NCBI GenBank assembly: GCA_016165875.1
Contig: JABBOT010000029.1
Coordinates: 1,534,639 to 1,598,638 of the forward strand
Direction of reading: 5' to 3'
DNA length: 64,000 bases
Source: Acanthopleura granulata
Lineage: Eukaryota; Mollusca; Polyplacophora; Chitonida; Chitonidae
Made by a program: the position numbers and the translations under genes. Below the pieces are notes generated by a model. That model had not been told where the DNA came from and did no database searches. It saw only the letters and a list, made by a program, of their open reading frames with translations. Below are positions 11,546 through 20,900 of this stretch, piece by piece. The number at the start of each line of letters is the position of its first letter. Within the stretch, counting starts at the first letter, position 1.

Positions 11546-12101
11546 TTTCATAAATTATGGCATCTGAATGCTTTTATGCAGGTATTACTTTTACGAGCTA
11601 TGTTTTGCGGTTATGTCCTACCCCTTGATTCTCTCGTTGGAAATACAGGCGTCACTGTGAGAAATTTCCCACCATATGTGTCCTGTAGCAGTGACGATAA
11701 GCTGATGAAAGTGAAAGACAGCGCATGTGCTAAGCTAAGTTTGCCAACAAAGGTTGCACAATGTTATGTTTTGTTTTTTTCGGTACCCGATAAAGAAATT
11801 TTTGTACCAGGTACTAGGACAGTGAAAATTGACATTTGACCCGTATTCTGTCGAGTAGCATGAAACGGAGCCATTCTGTGTGGGTCGCTACGTAATATTT
11901 CCAAACGCGCAACACTCTTGTCAACCGAGACTGTAGTAATCTGCTGGGGATGTGCTTGAATCTTAAGTATTGGCCCGTGTGTAGATTTGTAACAAGAAAT
12001 GATCAAGAAACCTGCTCCCGCCGCAACACAACGGTCTGGAAATAATTTGCAGTGTTGTTCACACATGTATTTGTTTTAAGTGAAACATATAACATTAAAA
12101 C
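11546..12101. other. Intergenic, paralogous flank of copy C
   Basis: No gene seen. The first 180 bp match sequence downstream of exon 1 of copy B; the remainder up to the terminal repeat is unrecognised. Confidence 0.5.
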
Positions 12102-12117
12102 AGTGTCCTGTCCATAT

Positions 12118-12682
12118 GTTATTATATGAGTAGTATATAATGTTCCTTACAAGTATCATTCCTATCTTTTAACCTGGGTGGTACCGGTGGGACGGGTGGT
12201 ACCGGTGAGATGGTTATGACGTCATAATGCCGCGTGGTCGTGTGGGCTGGTGTCATGTGAGGAGTTTGGCAAGGTGCCAGTGCAGGTGTTGATAACCTGG
12301 TGTGAAAGTGTTGGGTTTTTATCACGTGCGGTGCACGTGGTAATAACGTCAAAAGGTATCACAGGCTGATTATTTAGAATTATTATATCAATTAAATTAT
12401 ATTAAATTATCATATAAATTAAATTATACTAAATTATTATATAAATTAAATGATATTAAATTAAAGATTGAAATTTTGTTTCAATATGAATTAATCGGAT
12501 GGTTGGTCTGGGGGTGAAGGCTGGTGTTGGAATTAAAAAGGTTGTTTTAAGAATGAACGAAGGGCTGATTTTTTGATTTGTTATACATACATGGACAATC
12601 ACAGAAAAACAAAATAACGAGACATTACATAAAACAGATTTGTGCTCGGATTTGACAGATCACTTTCGGTAGAATTGGCAGC
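12118..12682 (+). repeat. Left terminal inverted repeat of the virus-like element
   Basis: It matches the reverse complement of about 28524-29174. From outside inwards it shares TTCCTTACAAGTATC (right: TTGCTTACGAGTATC), TATCTTTTAACCTGGG, ATGACGTCA, an ACCTGGTGTGA box, an AATT-rich block, ATGAATTAATCGGATG, ATACATACATGGACAATCAC and GTGCTCGGATTTGA. The copies have many substitutions and indels, so the two ends have diverged for a long time. Confidence 0.85.
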
Positions 12683-12724
12683 CCAGTTTTCGTGCTTAGA
12701 CAATAACAAAGTAGAAAAAAAATA

Positions 12725-12790
12725 ACGGAACATACATACATAAAACGTAGGTTGTGCTCACATTTTGAAAGATACTTTCGGAAGGTTTGT
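12725..12790 (+). repeat. Extra partial copy of the inner terminal-repeat motif
   Basis: ACATACATACATAAAACGTA and TTGTGCTCACATTTTGAAAG repeat the inner end of the left terminal repeat a second time. It is closest to the copy at about 25.66 kb, read in the opposite direction. Confidence 0.6.
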
Positions 12791-12960
12791 TATTCCTGAG
12801 AAAAGGACTTTTGGAAGGGTTTTCATTCTCCCCAGAGAAAAAAAATCACTGATGTATCGACGACGATGATGGTTCGGTTGCCATTAATCATTCTCCATTC
12901 CACGGGTATACTGTTACTTCTGCCACGGCGCTGTCCTGCTGTCCAGCCCGGTCCCCTACG

Positions 12961-13186
12961 TCATAACTTTTCATCTGGCAGAAAATCTCCCCGAACGTTT
13001 AAAAAGCTGCTTGTTTGGTCCTCTCCGTCTTCAGTACTACATCGGCCCCGGCTCCTTTTTAACCTCCGCCACTCCTCGAGACATGTATGGCGAGTTTGGC
13101 TGGAATGGTTAACACGACAACCGTCACTGCTTTTCCATGACTTCGCTAATAAGGGGAGCCGTATGTTCCAGCATTTTGAACCACAT
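12961..13186 (-). pseudogene. Diverged second copy of the Cys/His-motif ORF (left arm)
   Basis: On the minus strand, after an ATG near 13186, the frame runs HTAPLISEVMEKQ and then meets a stop. One base out of frame it continues as DGCRVNHSSQTRHTCLEEW. This matches, in order, the intact ORF at 24062-24364 (EQCEGCRVGHPSQSQHPCLE), so the left arm carries a second copy broken by a one-base change inside the Cys motif at about 13.12 kb. Its C-terminal part has diverged. Function is unknown; in the core copy the spaced Cys and His residues suggest metal binding. Confidence 0.6.
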
Positions 13187-13304
13187 CAGGTTATTCAGAA
13201 ATGGTGTAGCTCCCTGTCTGTGTGAAAATACATAGGCCTACATGTAAAACATAAACTCCACGAACACTCTCGCACATAATGCACATAGCCTGTCAGTCAA
13301 ACGG

Positions 13305-13676
13305 CTACATGTGGCAGACGACAGACTCCCCACCAGGCGTGACGTCATACACCATGACGTCGAATGACAAACCCGGCAGGGAACTCCTGCAAGAGCTGGC
13401 ATTATGCCAAAATCGGGGAAAAAAACAAAATAAACTACCGTATGATAATACTGGAATTATGCCAAAATTTGAAAACACGTGCTCAAGAGCGCGTTCGTTT
13501 AGTTTTCTATATGCAGCCGTTCGTTTCCATATCTCAGCTGTCAGTTTACCTCGGGGCTGCAAATCGTCAACTACCACTGCCTGAATTTGGGGGTGATAAG
13601 GTTCGAGAGAACGATTTAAAAAGTATATAAGGCTGGGGGAAGTCGTCATTTTCAGTATGTTTGCTGGTTTATCCAC
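13305..13676 (-). CDS. Possible diverged PC4-like ORF (left arm)
   Basis: An open frame of 123 codons. Its middle part (GKLTAEIWKRTAAYRKLNER) resembles the C-terminal strand-helix of the PC4-like domain in the core copy at 24475-24795 (VGVTFRADMWKALTEACHRV). It is followed downstream by the diverged Cys-motif ORF, in the same order as in the core. A minus-strand TATA-like TTATATAC lies near 13.62-13.63 kb, inside the annotated frame, so the real start may be internal. Residues 75-123 look non-coding. Assignment rests mainly on this short similarity and on gene order. Confidence 0.33.
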   Translation of the reverse strand: MDKPANILKMTTSPSLIYFLNRSLEPYHPQIQAVVVDDLQPRGKLTAEIWKRTAAYRKLNERALEHVFSNFGIIPVLSYGSLFCFFPRFWHNASSCRSSLPGLSFDVMVYDVTPGGESVVCHM

Positions 13677-14094
13677 ACGTTGTGCTGGGTGACAGGGGGA
13701 AGAAGTTCAGTGATGGGATTTACCTGCAGTTTGTGTTTGCTTGTGTTTAAGGAGCGTAAAACAATAAATAATCACAAGCGGGAAATTCATCGGTCAACCG
13801 GATTTGCGTATAGTTAAGGACTGTGCTGAGCAGTTTACCCGTATATCAAGCCTGAAACATCATCGTTGGATGCAGCATGGGGAGGGAGGTTATATGGATG
13901 GAGATATAACGGTAACCATATTTTTTTATACTGTTGTTAGCACACATTTACAGCATGGTGTGTAGTGTTATTTTTTATATGATAAGTTAAGGAGATTTTG
14001 AAAAAAAAAAGGTGAATGGTAGGGGCTGATCTTTGGTTGTAAGACATCACGGTGTGTGATGTCATGACAATCACAGACATATAAATAACAAAAG

Positions 14095-14178
14095 ACAATA
14101 CATAAGAAAAAGACAATATATAACAAAAGACAATACATAACAAAATACAATACATAACAAAAAGACAATACATAAAGG
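14095..14178. repeat. Short tandem repeat (ACAATACATAACAAAAG)n
   Basis: About five imperfect copies of a 16-17 bp unit built from ACAATACATAAC-AAA. It creates a spurious hydrophobic open frame on the minus strand. Confidence 0.7.
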
Positions 14179-14232
14179 CATATATCCATCGAGTCGAGCG
14201 GTTCACTGCGACTTCTACGGCCGGTTCAGCTG

Positions 14233-14526
14233 CTAGGACGGTGCCCTGGCTGGCCTCACCGGGGCTGCCTGGGCTTGTCGTCGCTGTGCTGCGGTCAGTC
14301 TTTCCTCTCCCGGTCTTACGATCATGTCTGCCCTCGCTGTTATGCAGGCTTGCAGGGGCCGCTCCCAAGCCTGTTTCTTCTCTGCTTTACTATCGCCGAT
14401 TTCTTCCTTTCTTCCGGCTAGTTTTTGGCAGCACGCCAGTAAGTGCGAACCGAAGAGAGAAACCAAATTCTTCGCGCCTGATTGGTTGGTAGGGGTTATA
14501 CTACGGAAATGGTTGTGAATTTTCAA
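14233..14526 (-). CDS. Unrecognised small ORF in the left arm
   Basis: A 97-codon frame with an alternating basic/Ala-Gln composition (LTAAQRRQAQAAPVRPAR near the C-terminus). It is not recognised and no membrane or catalytic motif is visible. It sits between the left-arm gene copies and the inserted SINE and could be a remnant of an element gene. The overlapping minus-strand frame at 13937-14368 is a low-complexity artefact of CATAACAAAAGACAATA repeats. Confidence 0.25.
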   Translation of the reverse strand: MKIHNHFRSITPTNQSGAKNLVSLFGSHLLACCQKLAGRKEEIGDSKAEKKQAWERPLQACITARADMIVRPGEERLTAAQRRQAQAAPVRPARAPS

Positions 14527-14954
14527 TCCCTGTGTTTTGGCAGCATAGCGATATCGCCTGTGTCAACTGTGTATGTAAACAAACAGGTGTGTGTGTATAT
14601 ATATATATATATAGTATAATTACGATGTACACAACACAAAAAGAAATGTGTTGATTATGAACACATATGTAAACAAATCAGTGACTGTGGAAAAAAAAGA
14701 AGAAAAAATGTAGTGTTTTGCTATTAGAAAGACTCTCTCGGGAAGATTAGGGCAACCCTGTAAAAGGGTCTGTGGTTAGGTCGGGTTGGCTGGTCGATTG
14801 TTTCGTTAAGTCCCCAGGCGATTCATATATATTTCGAAGTCGCCGGTGTGGGAATTTTCGTACCATAGCTCGCTGTAAATTATTCCTGTGAGTCTTCTTC
14901 CGAGGTCGTCCTTTGTTTTTAGCGTATTTCCTGGATCGATTTCGTTTCTTCTGA

Positions 14955-15297
14955 CCCACCTGGATAGCGCAGTTGGTAGAGCGTCAGCTTTCGGACGGGG
15001 AGATCTGGGTTCAAACCTGGGTCGGGTCATACCAAAGACTTTAAAAAATGGTACATCCTGCTTCCTCGCTAGGCGCTCAACAATAAGAGGATAGAGGGTG
15101 GACTGGTCGGCCCGGTGTCAGTATAATGTGACTGGGTGAGGGGGCTTGTTGGGTGTCTTCGGCAAGTCGTATCGGTGAGGCAGCACCAGATAAAAGACAC
15201 GGTGGAAATCCGTCCTGCACCAAGGAGACACCGCCTTCGTATAAGTGAAATATTCTTGAGTAGGGCGTTAAAAAATAAGCATTCATTCATTCGTTTC
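14955..15297 (+). repeat. Full-length SINE, family 2, nested in the virus-like element
   Basis: A well-kept tRNA-like head with A-box TAGCGCAGTTGG and B-box GGTTCAAACCT is followed by the family-2 body (TCATACCAAAGACTTTAAAA, CTAGGCGCTCAACAATAAG). It ends in ATAAGTGAAATATTCTTGAG and (CATT)n. The head folds roughly like a tRNA, but the attached body shows it is a SINE rather than a tRNA gene. Confidence 0.82.
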
Positions 15298-15634
15298 TTC
15301 TTGAGAGGCGTTCTCACCTATGCTCTAGGTTAAACTGATGCGGTAAACACTTTGTCTTACTGTATGTACCACCAAATGTATAACTGAAAATAGATTATAC
15401 AATAATGTTGAAGGTTATTTTTATAGTCGGCTAAAACGAAAGGTAGCGTAAGCCAGCTTGGATAGCTGAATGGATGACTACGACCGTCGGGCTCATTGGA
15501 TCGAAACCCGTACTCGAACCTCCAAACATAACATGACATATAGTCGCACACTGAAAACAGTGGTCTGCCTATCCAGGTTAAATATGGAACACTGATTGAT
15601 TCGTCTTACACGAAGAATGTATTACACGTATTAT

Positions 15635-16402
15635 CTAATCTGCCACACGAATATAGGAGTATACGGATGCCGTACTTTCCTGACCGAGAAAGTGCGGTTT
15701 TCTGAATAGAGTGTCGTCACAACAAGCGTTTAAGATGGTAGAAAAATCCTTTTTCGCCATAGGAATGTACTCGATATGCTTAAAGGAGTCGGTAACGTGA
15801 TCTCCATACCCTCCACGGGCCATTACCGAAGTAGCGGGGCTGATGTATCTCCTACCACGCGAGGTTCAAGCACATTCGAATACACGTAAAGATTAGGGAT
15901 CATATCGTGGAGGTTGTCCGGGTCAAAGTATGTTATATCTGCCGTACCGTGCATCACTGCTCTGTCAGGGAGACGTACACCAATTATTTCTTCTAAGCGA
16001 TAACTCAGCACCACACGTTGGGGTGATTTGAATAACAGCGTATAATTTTTGACGATATGTATCATACCCAAACTTTATTTGGCTCGCTGTAGCCCTAAGA
16101 GCAGGCATGGTGGAAGCCATCAGTTGCGCGTTGAGAACTGAAGTCATGTCTGGAGAAGACGCATAATAACCTTCGGGGAGTACAACCTTGTCGTAAAGAT
16201 TCTCTGTATTGTACTCCGCAAACCAGACCTCGTCGGCTTTGATATTGTAGAACAATCGTGGGTACTGTATTTCTACCAGGCCGCATTCCCAATCCCCAGA
16301 GAGATGGATCGGATTAGTCTGCTTGGGAGTGTCATTCGTTATGGTGTTGTCTGGAAAATAGTTCAGCGAGTTGTTACTTGGTAGAGTCATGTAAAACATC
16401 AT
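15635..16402 (-). pseudogene. Virion structural-type protein of the virus-like element, frame-broken
   Basis: The first frame opens MMFYMTLPSNNSLNYFPDN and includes HLSGDWECGLVEIQYPR. This start is characteristic of a virion-associated protein family found in Maverick/Polinton-like elements of invertebrates (recognised from family knowledge, not searched). The similarity leaves this frame near 16.03-16.06 kb and resumes in a second frame with LPNLYVYSN-type text (NLYVYSNVLEPRVVGD) down to a stop at 15823. It then resumes in a third frame (MARGGYGDHVT; IEYIPMAKKDF) to 15635. At least two frame changes therefore separate parts of one gene, which cannot make the full protein. It follows the basic/hydrophobic virion-type ORF and the proline-rich ORF on the same strand. 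Confidence 0.65.
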
Positions 16403-16456
16403 GTTTATCTCACCTCTAGGTGCTGAACTAACTCTGTAGTATGAAGAACCGCACTT

Positions 16457-16825
16457 TTAAGAAGGAGACCACGGCCTAGGTTGGAAGATTGTACGTCTGG
16501 ACTGTGAATTAGTGAGAGAAGAAGGACAAGTCTGTCGGTGACTTGAGGCCTTGGTTGAGATGGGAGTATGCTGCTGTTGCTCCCTTCGTTGCCGTGCCCA
16601 CTCTCCTTTTCTTTTTGTTGTGGGGATTTTTATTTTACGCTGGGAAGACGGAGCCGCGGGAGGTAGAGCTGAGAGTGTCGCCTTTTGATTGTAAGCCGTG
16701 TACATGCCCTCCAGCTTTTCTTCATTCTTCATTTCTTCATCACTAAGCTGAGTAGGCATAGGTGGAGTGACTGGGTTGGGCGGTGGCAATAGACTTTGCT
16801 GATACTGATTTTGACACTTTGACAA
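16457..16825 (-). CDS. Proline-rich ORF of the virus-like element, function unknown
   Basis: A frame of 122 codons beginning MSKCQNQYQQSLLPPPNPV, followed by an acidic stretch (DEEMKNEEKLEGMY) and a basic stretch (KRKGEWARQRREQQQ). It lies between two genes of virion type on the same strand with short spacers, so it is probably a member of the same cluster. No catalytic motif is seen and the family was not recognised. The low-complexity C-terminus may be frame-shifted. Confidence 0.4.
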   Translation of the reverse strand: MSKCQNQYQQSLLPPPNPVTPPMPTQLSDEEMKNEEKLEGMYTAYNQKATLSALPPAAPSSQRKIKIPTTKRKGEWARQRREQQQHTPISTKASSHRQTCPSSLTNSQSRRTIFQPRPWSPS

Positions 16826-17033
16826 GTAACGTTGGAGGACTTACTGGTACTAGTAAATTTTACTTTCATATGACAATGTCCCATTCTTTAAATTTTTTTT
16901 TTCAACTCCGCATCTATTGTGTTCAGTAATTTGACAGTGCATGGAACGGGGTAAGCCGAAGTCGGCTGAACTAATTTCTCCAACAAACGGGTGTCGACCA
17001 GGGCCATTTTTCTCACATGAGACATAGTCTTTT

Positions 17034-17423
17034 TTAACGTCCACCGCTAGACAATCCACCTATAAGAGACGCAATAGCAGGAATGGCCAAAACGAGGGGT
17101 GCCATTCCACCTTTCTGTATTATGCCCCGTTTGAAATGAAGCGGAGTACGCTTGTTTACTAGCGGACAGAGATGTGTCCTATACGGGCGTAACCGTGCCC
17201 TCTGAACTGGTACCAATGGAACATTCCCATTTAAAATGTTCTTGGTATTTTCGAATATACAGCGGGTAAATTCAGGACCGAATCCGTGAACAATTGCCCG
17301 CTTGACCTGAGGTTGTACATTAGCCAAAAGTTTTAGCAAAGGTGCAAAGCGGCGTAATCCGACTGATATGGTTGCTGTCTGATTATATACTGATAAGATA
17401 AGTGAAAGACGAAGGGTTTTATT
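17034..17423 (-). CDS. Short basic/hydrophobic virion-type protein (pX/pVI-like candidate)
   Basis: The frame is open from inside the retrotransposon-proximal flank to a stop at 17034. Recognisable parts are LRRFAPLLKLLANVQPQVKR, NTKNILNGNVPLVPVQRARL and a C-terminus (KGGMAPLVLAIPAIASLIGG) with a Gly-flanked hydrophobic segment. A basic body followed by a GG-hydrophobic tail is typical of a small protein in Maverick/Polinton-like elements, sometimes compared with adenovirus core or membrane-lytic proteins; that comparison is family knowledge. No ATG is found at the expected start (an ATA stands there), and the retrotransposon is inserted just upstream at 17444, so its promoter and true start are probably lost. 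Confidence 0.55.
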   Translation of the reverse strand, partial: NKTLRLSLILSVYNQTATISVGLRRFAPLLKLLANVQPQVKRAIVHGFGPEFTRCIFENTKNILNGNVPLVPVQRARLRPYRTHLCPLVNKRTPLHFKRGIIQKGGMAPLVLAIPAIASLIGGLSSGGR

Positions 17424-17439
17424 GTGTATGGCTATGAGA

Positions 17440-17444
17440 GTTAT
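17440..17444. repeat. Target-site duplication GTTAT, left copy
   Basis: GTTAT directly precedes the LTR at 17445 and recurs directly after the other LTR at 22166-22170. Five bases is the usual Ty3/gypsy duplication. Confidence 0.9.
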
Positions 17445-17632
17445 TGTCGTGTTATGGCGTGGACGTTAGTCAGGAATAACTACAAGTGAGGGAGTCGAAC
17501 ACGTGAACTGTAGTTTCTGGGAGCAGCCATTACTGTATTGTTAGGTAATATCAAAAGCCTAACTTAACACATGGGTAACTATGAGATGCGGAAGAGGATC
17601 TTAACAAGAATGTCTTTTAGAATAACACCACA
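17445..17632 (-). repeat. 3' LTR of the Steamer-like element
   Basis: 188 bp, starting TGTCGTGTTATGG and ending AATAACACCACA on the plus strand. It differs from the other LTR by A/C and A/C substitutions and an extra 6 bp (GTGAAC in GAACACGTGAACTG). Confidence 0.93.
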
Positions 17633-17643
17633 TCTCCCTTTCT
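17633..17643 (-). other. Polypurine tract
   Basis: Read on the minus strand, AGAAAGGGAGA immediately precedes the 3' LTR. This is the expected plus-strand priming site. Confidence 0.8.
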
Positions 17644-17939
17644 GAGAACAATGAAATGCTTTTAAAGGTTTTCTGCGCGTATCCAAGTAATTGCTACATT
17701 AAGGTTTCTGAAAAGAACATGGATTGTTTCCAATAAAACAAATAACATTTAACTTCAGTGTCCTGTTGGTTTATCGTACAACTGAAAAAGAGTCACTGAG
17801 AAATGTTTAACTGAAAACAGTCAATGTTGATCTGTAATATTATAACTGTCTAACCGCATCTTCGGTTTTAAACACCAATGAACAAAGTTAATACACAGTT
17901 CAGTTCCTCTGAAATAGGATTAGCAAATACATAGTCTAT

Positions 17940-20900
17940 TTACAAGTCAAGGCGTTTTGGTGGTTGAGAAAGTCTGCCTGAGCGGGTGACGCGAATAGAG
18001 TCTTTCACGGGAGATGATTTCGCCTGAGGTGGTTGTTCCGCTACTGGGGGTGTACATTTGATGGTATCCGCAGGATTATCACGCTGTGGAGAGATGGGTA
18101 TAGGTGTTAGATGTTTCCGATTTCGTCTGATGTCTCCGCTGTCTGTAGTGTTACGGTAGGAACGAGGTGTTTGCGCGATACCGGTGACGGTTCCTGTCTT
18201 TCCGTGATGTAGAGGATCTTTCAGCCATACTCTATCCCCAACGTTGAGAGATGGTAGCGGATGAACCCGATGACGTCTATTGTAGGTCTCGGCTTGTGAA
18301 GACTTTTGTTTTGCCTCACGCTTTCGGATAGTTTCGTGATTTGGTGCCTTGGGTTTTAATTGTGATGGGAGAATGGGTACAGTGGTACGCAATTTCCTGC
18401 CCATTAAGAGTTCTGAAGGACTGTATCCATTTTGCAGTGGTGTGGATCTGTAAGCCAACAAAGCAAGGTAGGGGTCTGTTGCTTTGCGAAGCATTGTCTT
18501 TACAGTCTGTACTGCTCGTTCGGCCTCCCCATTACTTTGTGCGAATCTTGGACTACTGGTAGTAAGCGTGAACCCATAAGTTTTCCCAAATTTGAGAAAT
18601 TCCTCAGAGTTGTATAGCACATTATCGGAGCGAACTTCTACGGGAATTCCATGTCTTGCAAAAATGGACTTCATGTGTTCGATTACAGTCTTAGCAGACA
18701 TACTGTTGAGCTTTGCGATTTCAACAAAGCGCGAATAATAATCCACCACAAGGAGGTAGTTGTTGGATTTCAGCTCAAATATGTCCGTGGCTACTGTATG
18801 CCATGGTCGGTCTGGTAGATCTGTAGTGATCAGTGGCTCGGGTGAATTTGGTTGTTCTTTGCTGCATATTACACAGCTTTTGACAACAGTCTCTAATTGC
18901 GCGCTGAGTCCTGGCCACCAAACTGACTGTTGAGCTCGACTGCGACATTTAACTATGCCCTGATGTCCATCGTGGAGCTTGCTCAAGATTTCAGGCTGTA
19001 GTTTGGAAGGTATAACAATACGCGTTCCTTTCAAGAACAAGCCTTTTTGAACAGTTAATTCCCCGGACACTTGCCAGTATGGTCTAACACTTACAGGGAT
19101 GCTGTGTTTAGCTGGCCATCCGTCTGTACAAAATTTGGCAACTTGTGAACAGATTGTGTCAACTTCCTGTTCGGTCCGGATCTGTGAAATCCGAGTTTCT
19201 GTCGCTGGAATGCTAGCAATTACGCTGTCAACGAATAAATGACAGTCGTTTTCTAGTGTACGATCCTCGTCGCCTGGTAGGACTTTGTTCAGAGGGGCCC
19301 TTGACAATGTGTCTGGTGTTGTGAGGTGTTTACCAGGGACATGTTTGGCTTTGAATGAATACCTCATTAAGCGTATTCGAAAGCGTTGTACACGAGGTGG
19401 AAGGCTGTCGACATTTTTGCTGTTTAGCAAAGGTATTAACGGCTTGTGGTCAGTTTCAATTTCGAACGATTTTCCAACAAGATATTGGCTAAATCGCTCA
19501 CACGCCCATGTGACTCCAAGAGCCTCCGTTTCGATCTGTGCGTAACGAGATTCAGTCTCTGTAAGAGCTCGAGACGCGAATGCCACAGGTCGGTATTCCA
19601 GATTGTCTTGTTGTTGGGATATAACAGCTCCTAAGCCGTAAGATAATGCGTCTGCAGACACACGTGTAGGTTTCCCTGCATCGTACAGTGCTAGGGCTGG
19701 AGCTTGGCACAGTTCCTGTTTTACAGCTTCAAAAGCTGATTGCTGCTGTGCACCCCATATCCAGGTTGCGTGTTTGCTGAGGAAGTCTCGTAGTGGCTTG
19801 GTTTTCTCGGCGAGATTTGGCGAGAATTTCCCCAGTTGGATGGCCATTCCAAGAAAACTGCGAAGAGAAGATACGTTGTGGGGTGGCGGCATTTCTGTAA
19901 TTGACTCCACTTTTCTCGGGTCTGGTCTGACGCCGTTTCCGTCAATTATGTGCCCCAAGAACGATAACTGTGTTTTGGAGAATTCGCATTTTTCGTTCAG
20001 AGTCACACCAGCTTCTTTAAATTTCGCCAGTGTAGCAATTAGCCTGGTATCATGTTCCTCTTGGTTTCGACCGTATATTATAACGTCGTCCATCTGGCTG
20101 CATACGCCTGGTAAACCGTCCAAAACTTTCCCCATTTCTCTCTGGTAAATTTCCGGTGCAGACGATATTCCGAATGAAAGACGATTAAAAAAGAATCTCC
20201 CGAAAGGTGTAATAAATGTGGTCAATGGGTCGGACTCAGGTGATAGAGGCAATTGCCAAAATCCTGAATTTGCGTCTAGTTTGCTGAATATTTTAGCACC
20301 TGAGAGCTTTGCCAACGTCTCGTCAAGAGTTGGAAGTTGGTGTACTTCTCGCTGTACATGCTCATTCAGCTTGGTCAGATCAACGCAAAGTCTCACTTTT
20401 CCCGACGGTTTAGGCACGACGACTAAGCCTGCACACCATTCTGTTGGGGTGTCAACTCGTGAAATAATGCCTAGATTTTCCATCCGTTGTAATTCTTCTT
20501 TCACGGCTGGCAGTAGTGGAAGCGGTATGCGACGTGGTGTGGTCACTGCGTGTGGTATGGCATTTGGTTTTAAGCGAATTTTATACTCGCCCGACATTTT
20601 ACCCAGTCCATGGAATACAGTTGGAAACTGTTCCTTATATTTCTGCTTGTTACTGATTTCATGAATCCAAGCAATGAGATTCAATTTCTCAATAGCGGGT
20701 CTCCCTAACAGTGGCTGTGCTAGGTGTCTAACAACGTAGATTGTCTCCATAGCCTGTTTGTCCCCTTTTTTGAGTGTAGCTGTAAACTTCCCAATAACCT
20801 GTAGATTGGCTTGGCCTGGGCCACACAATTTCCTGTCACTATCCATTAGATCAGGTTTGCATTTTAGAGTGCTCAGGATGTCCTCAGGTATTACTGTTAC

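Noticed and set aside
12866..13225. 119-codon plus-strand open frame
   Set aside because: It is antisense to the diverged Cys-motif copy on the minus strand; a similar antisense frame occurs at 24122-24478 over the core copy.
13937..14368. 143-codon minus-strand frame with a hydrophobic run resembling a membrane segment
   Set aside because: The hydrophobic part is translated from a CATAACAAAAGACAATA tandem repeat, so it is not a credible membrane protein.
14957..15031. Possible tRNA gene (good A-box and B-box, partial cloverleaf)
   Set aside because: It runs straight into a SINE body and tail shared with other copies, so it is a tRNA-derived SINE head.
20218..20664. 148-codon plus-strand frame
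   Set aside because: Antisense to the retrotransposon gag-pol.
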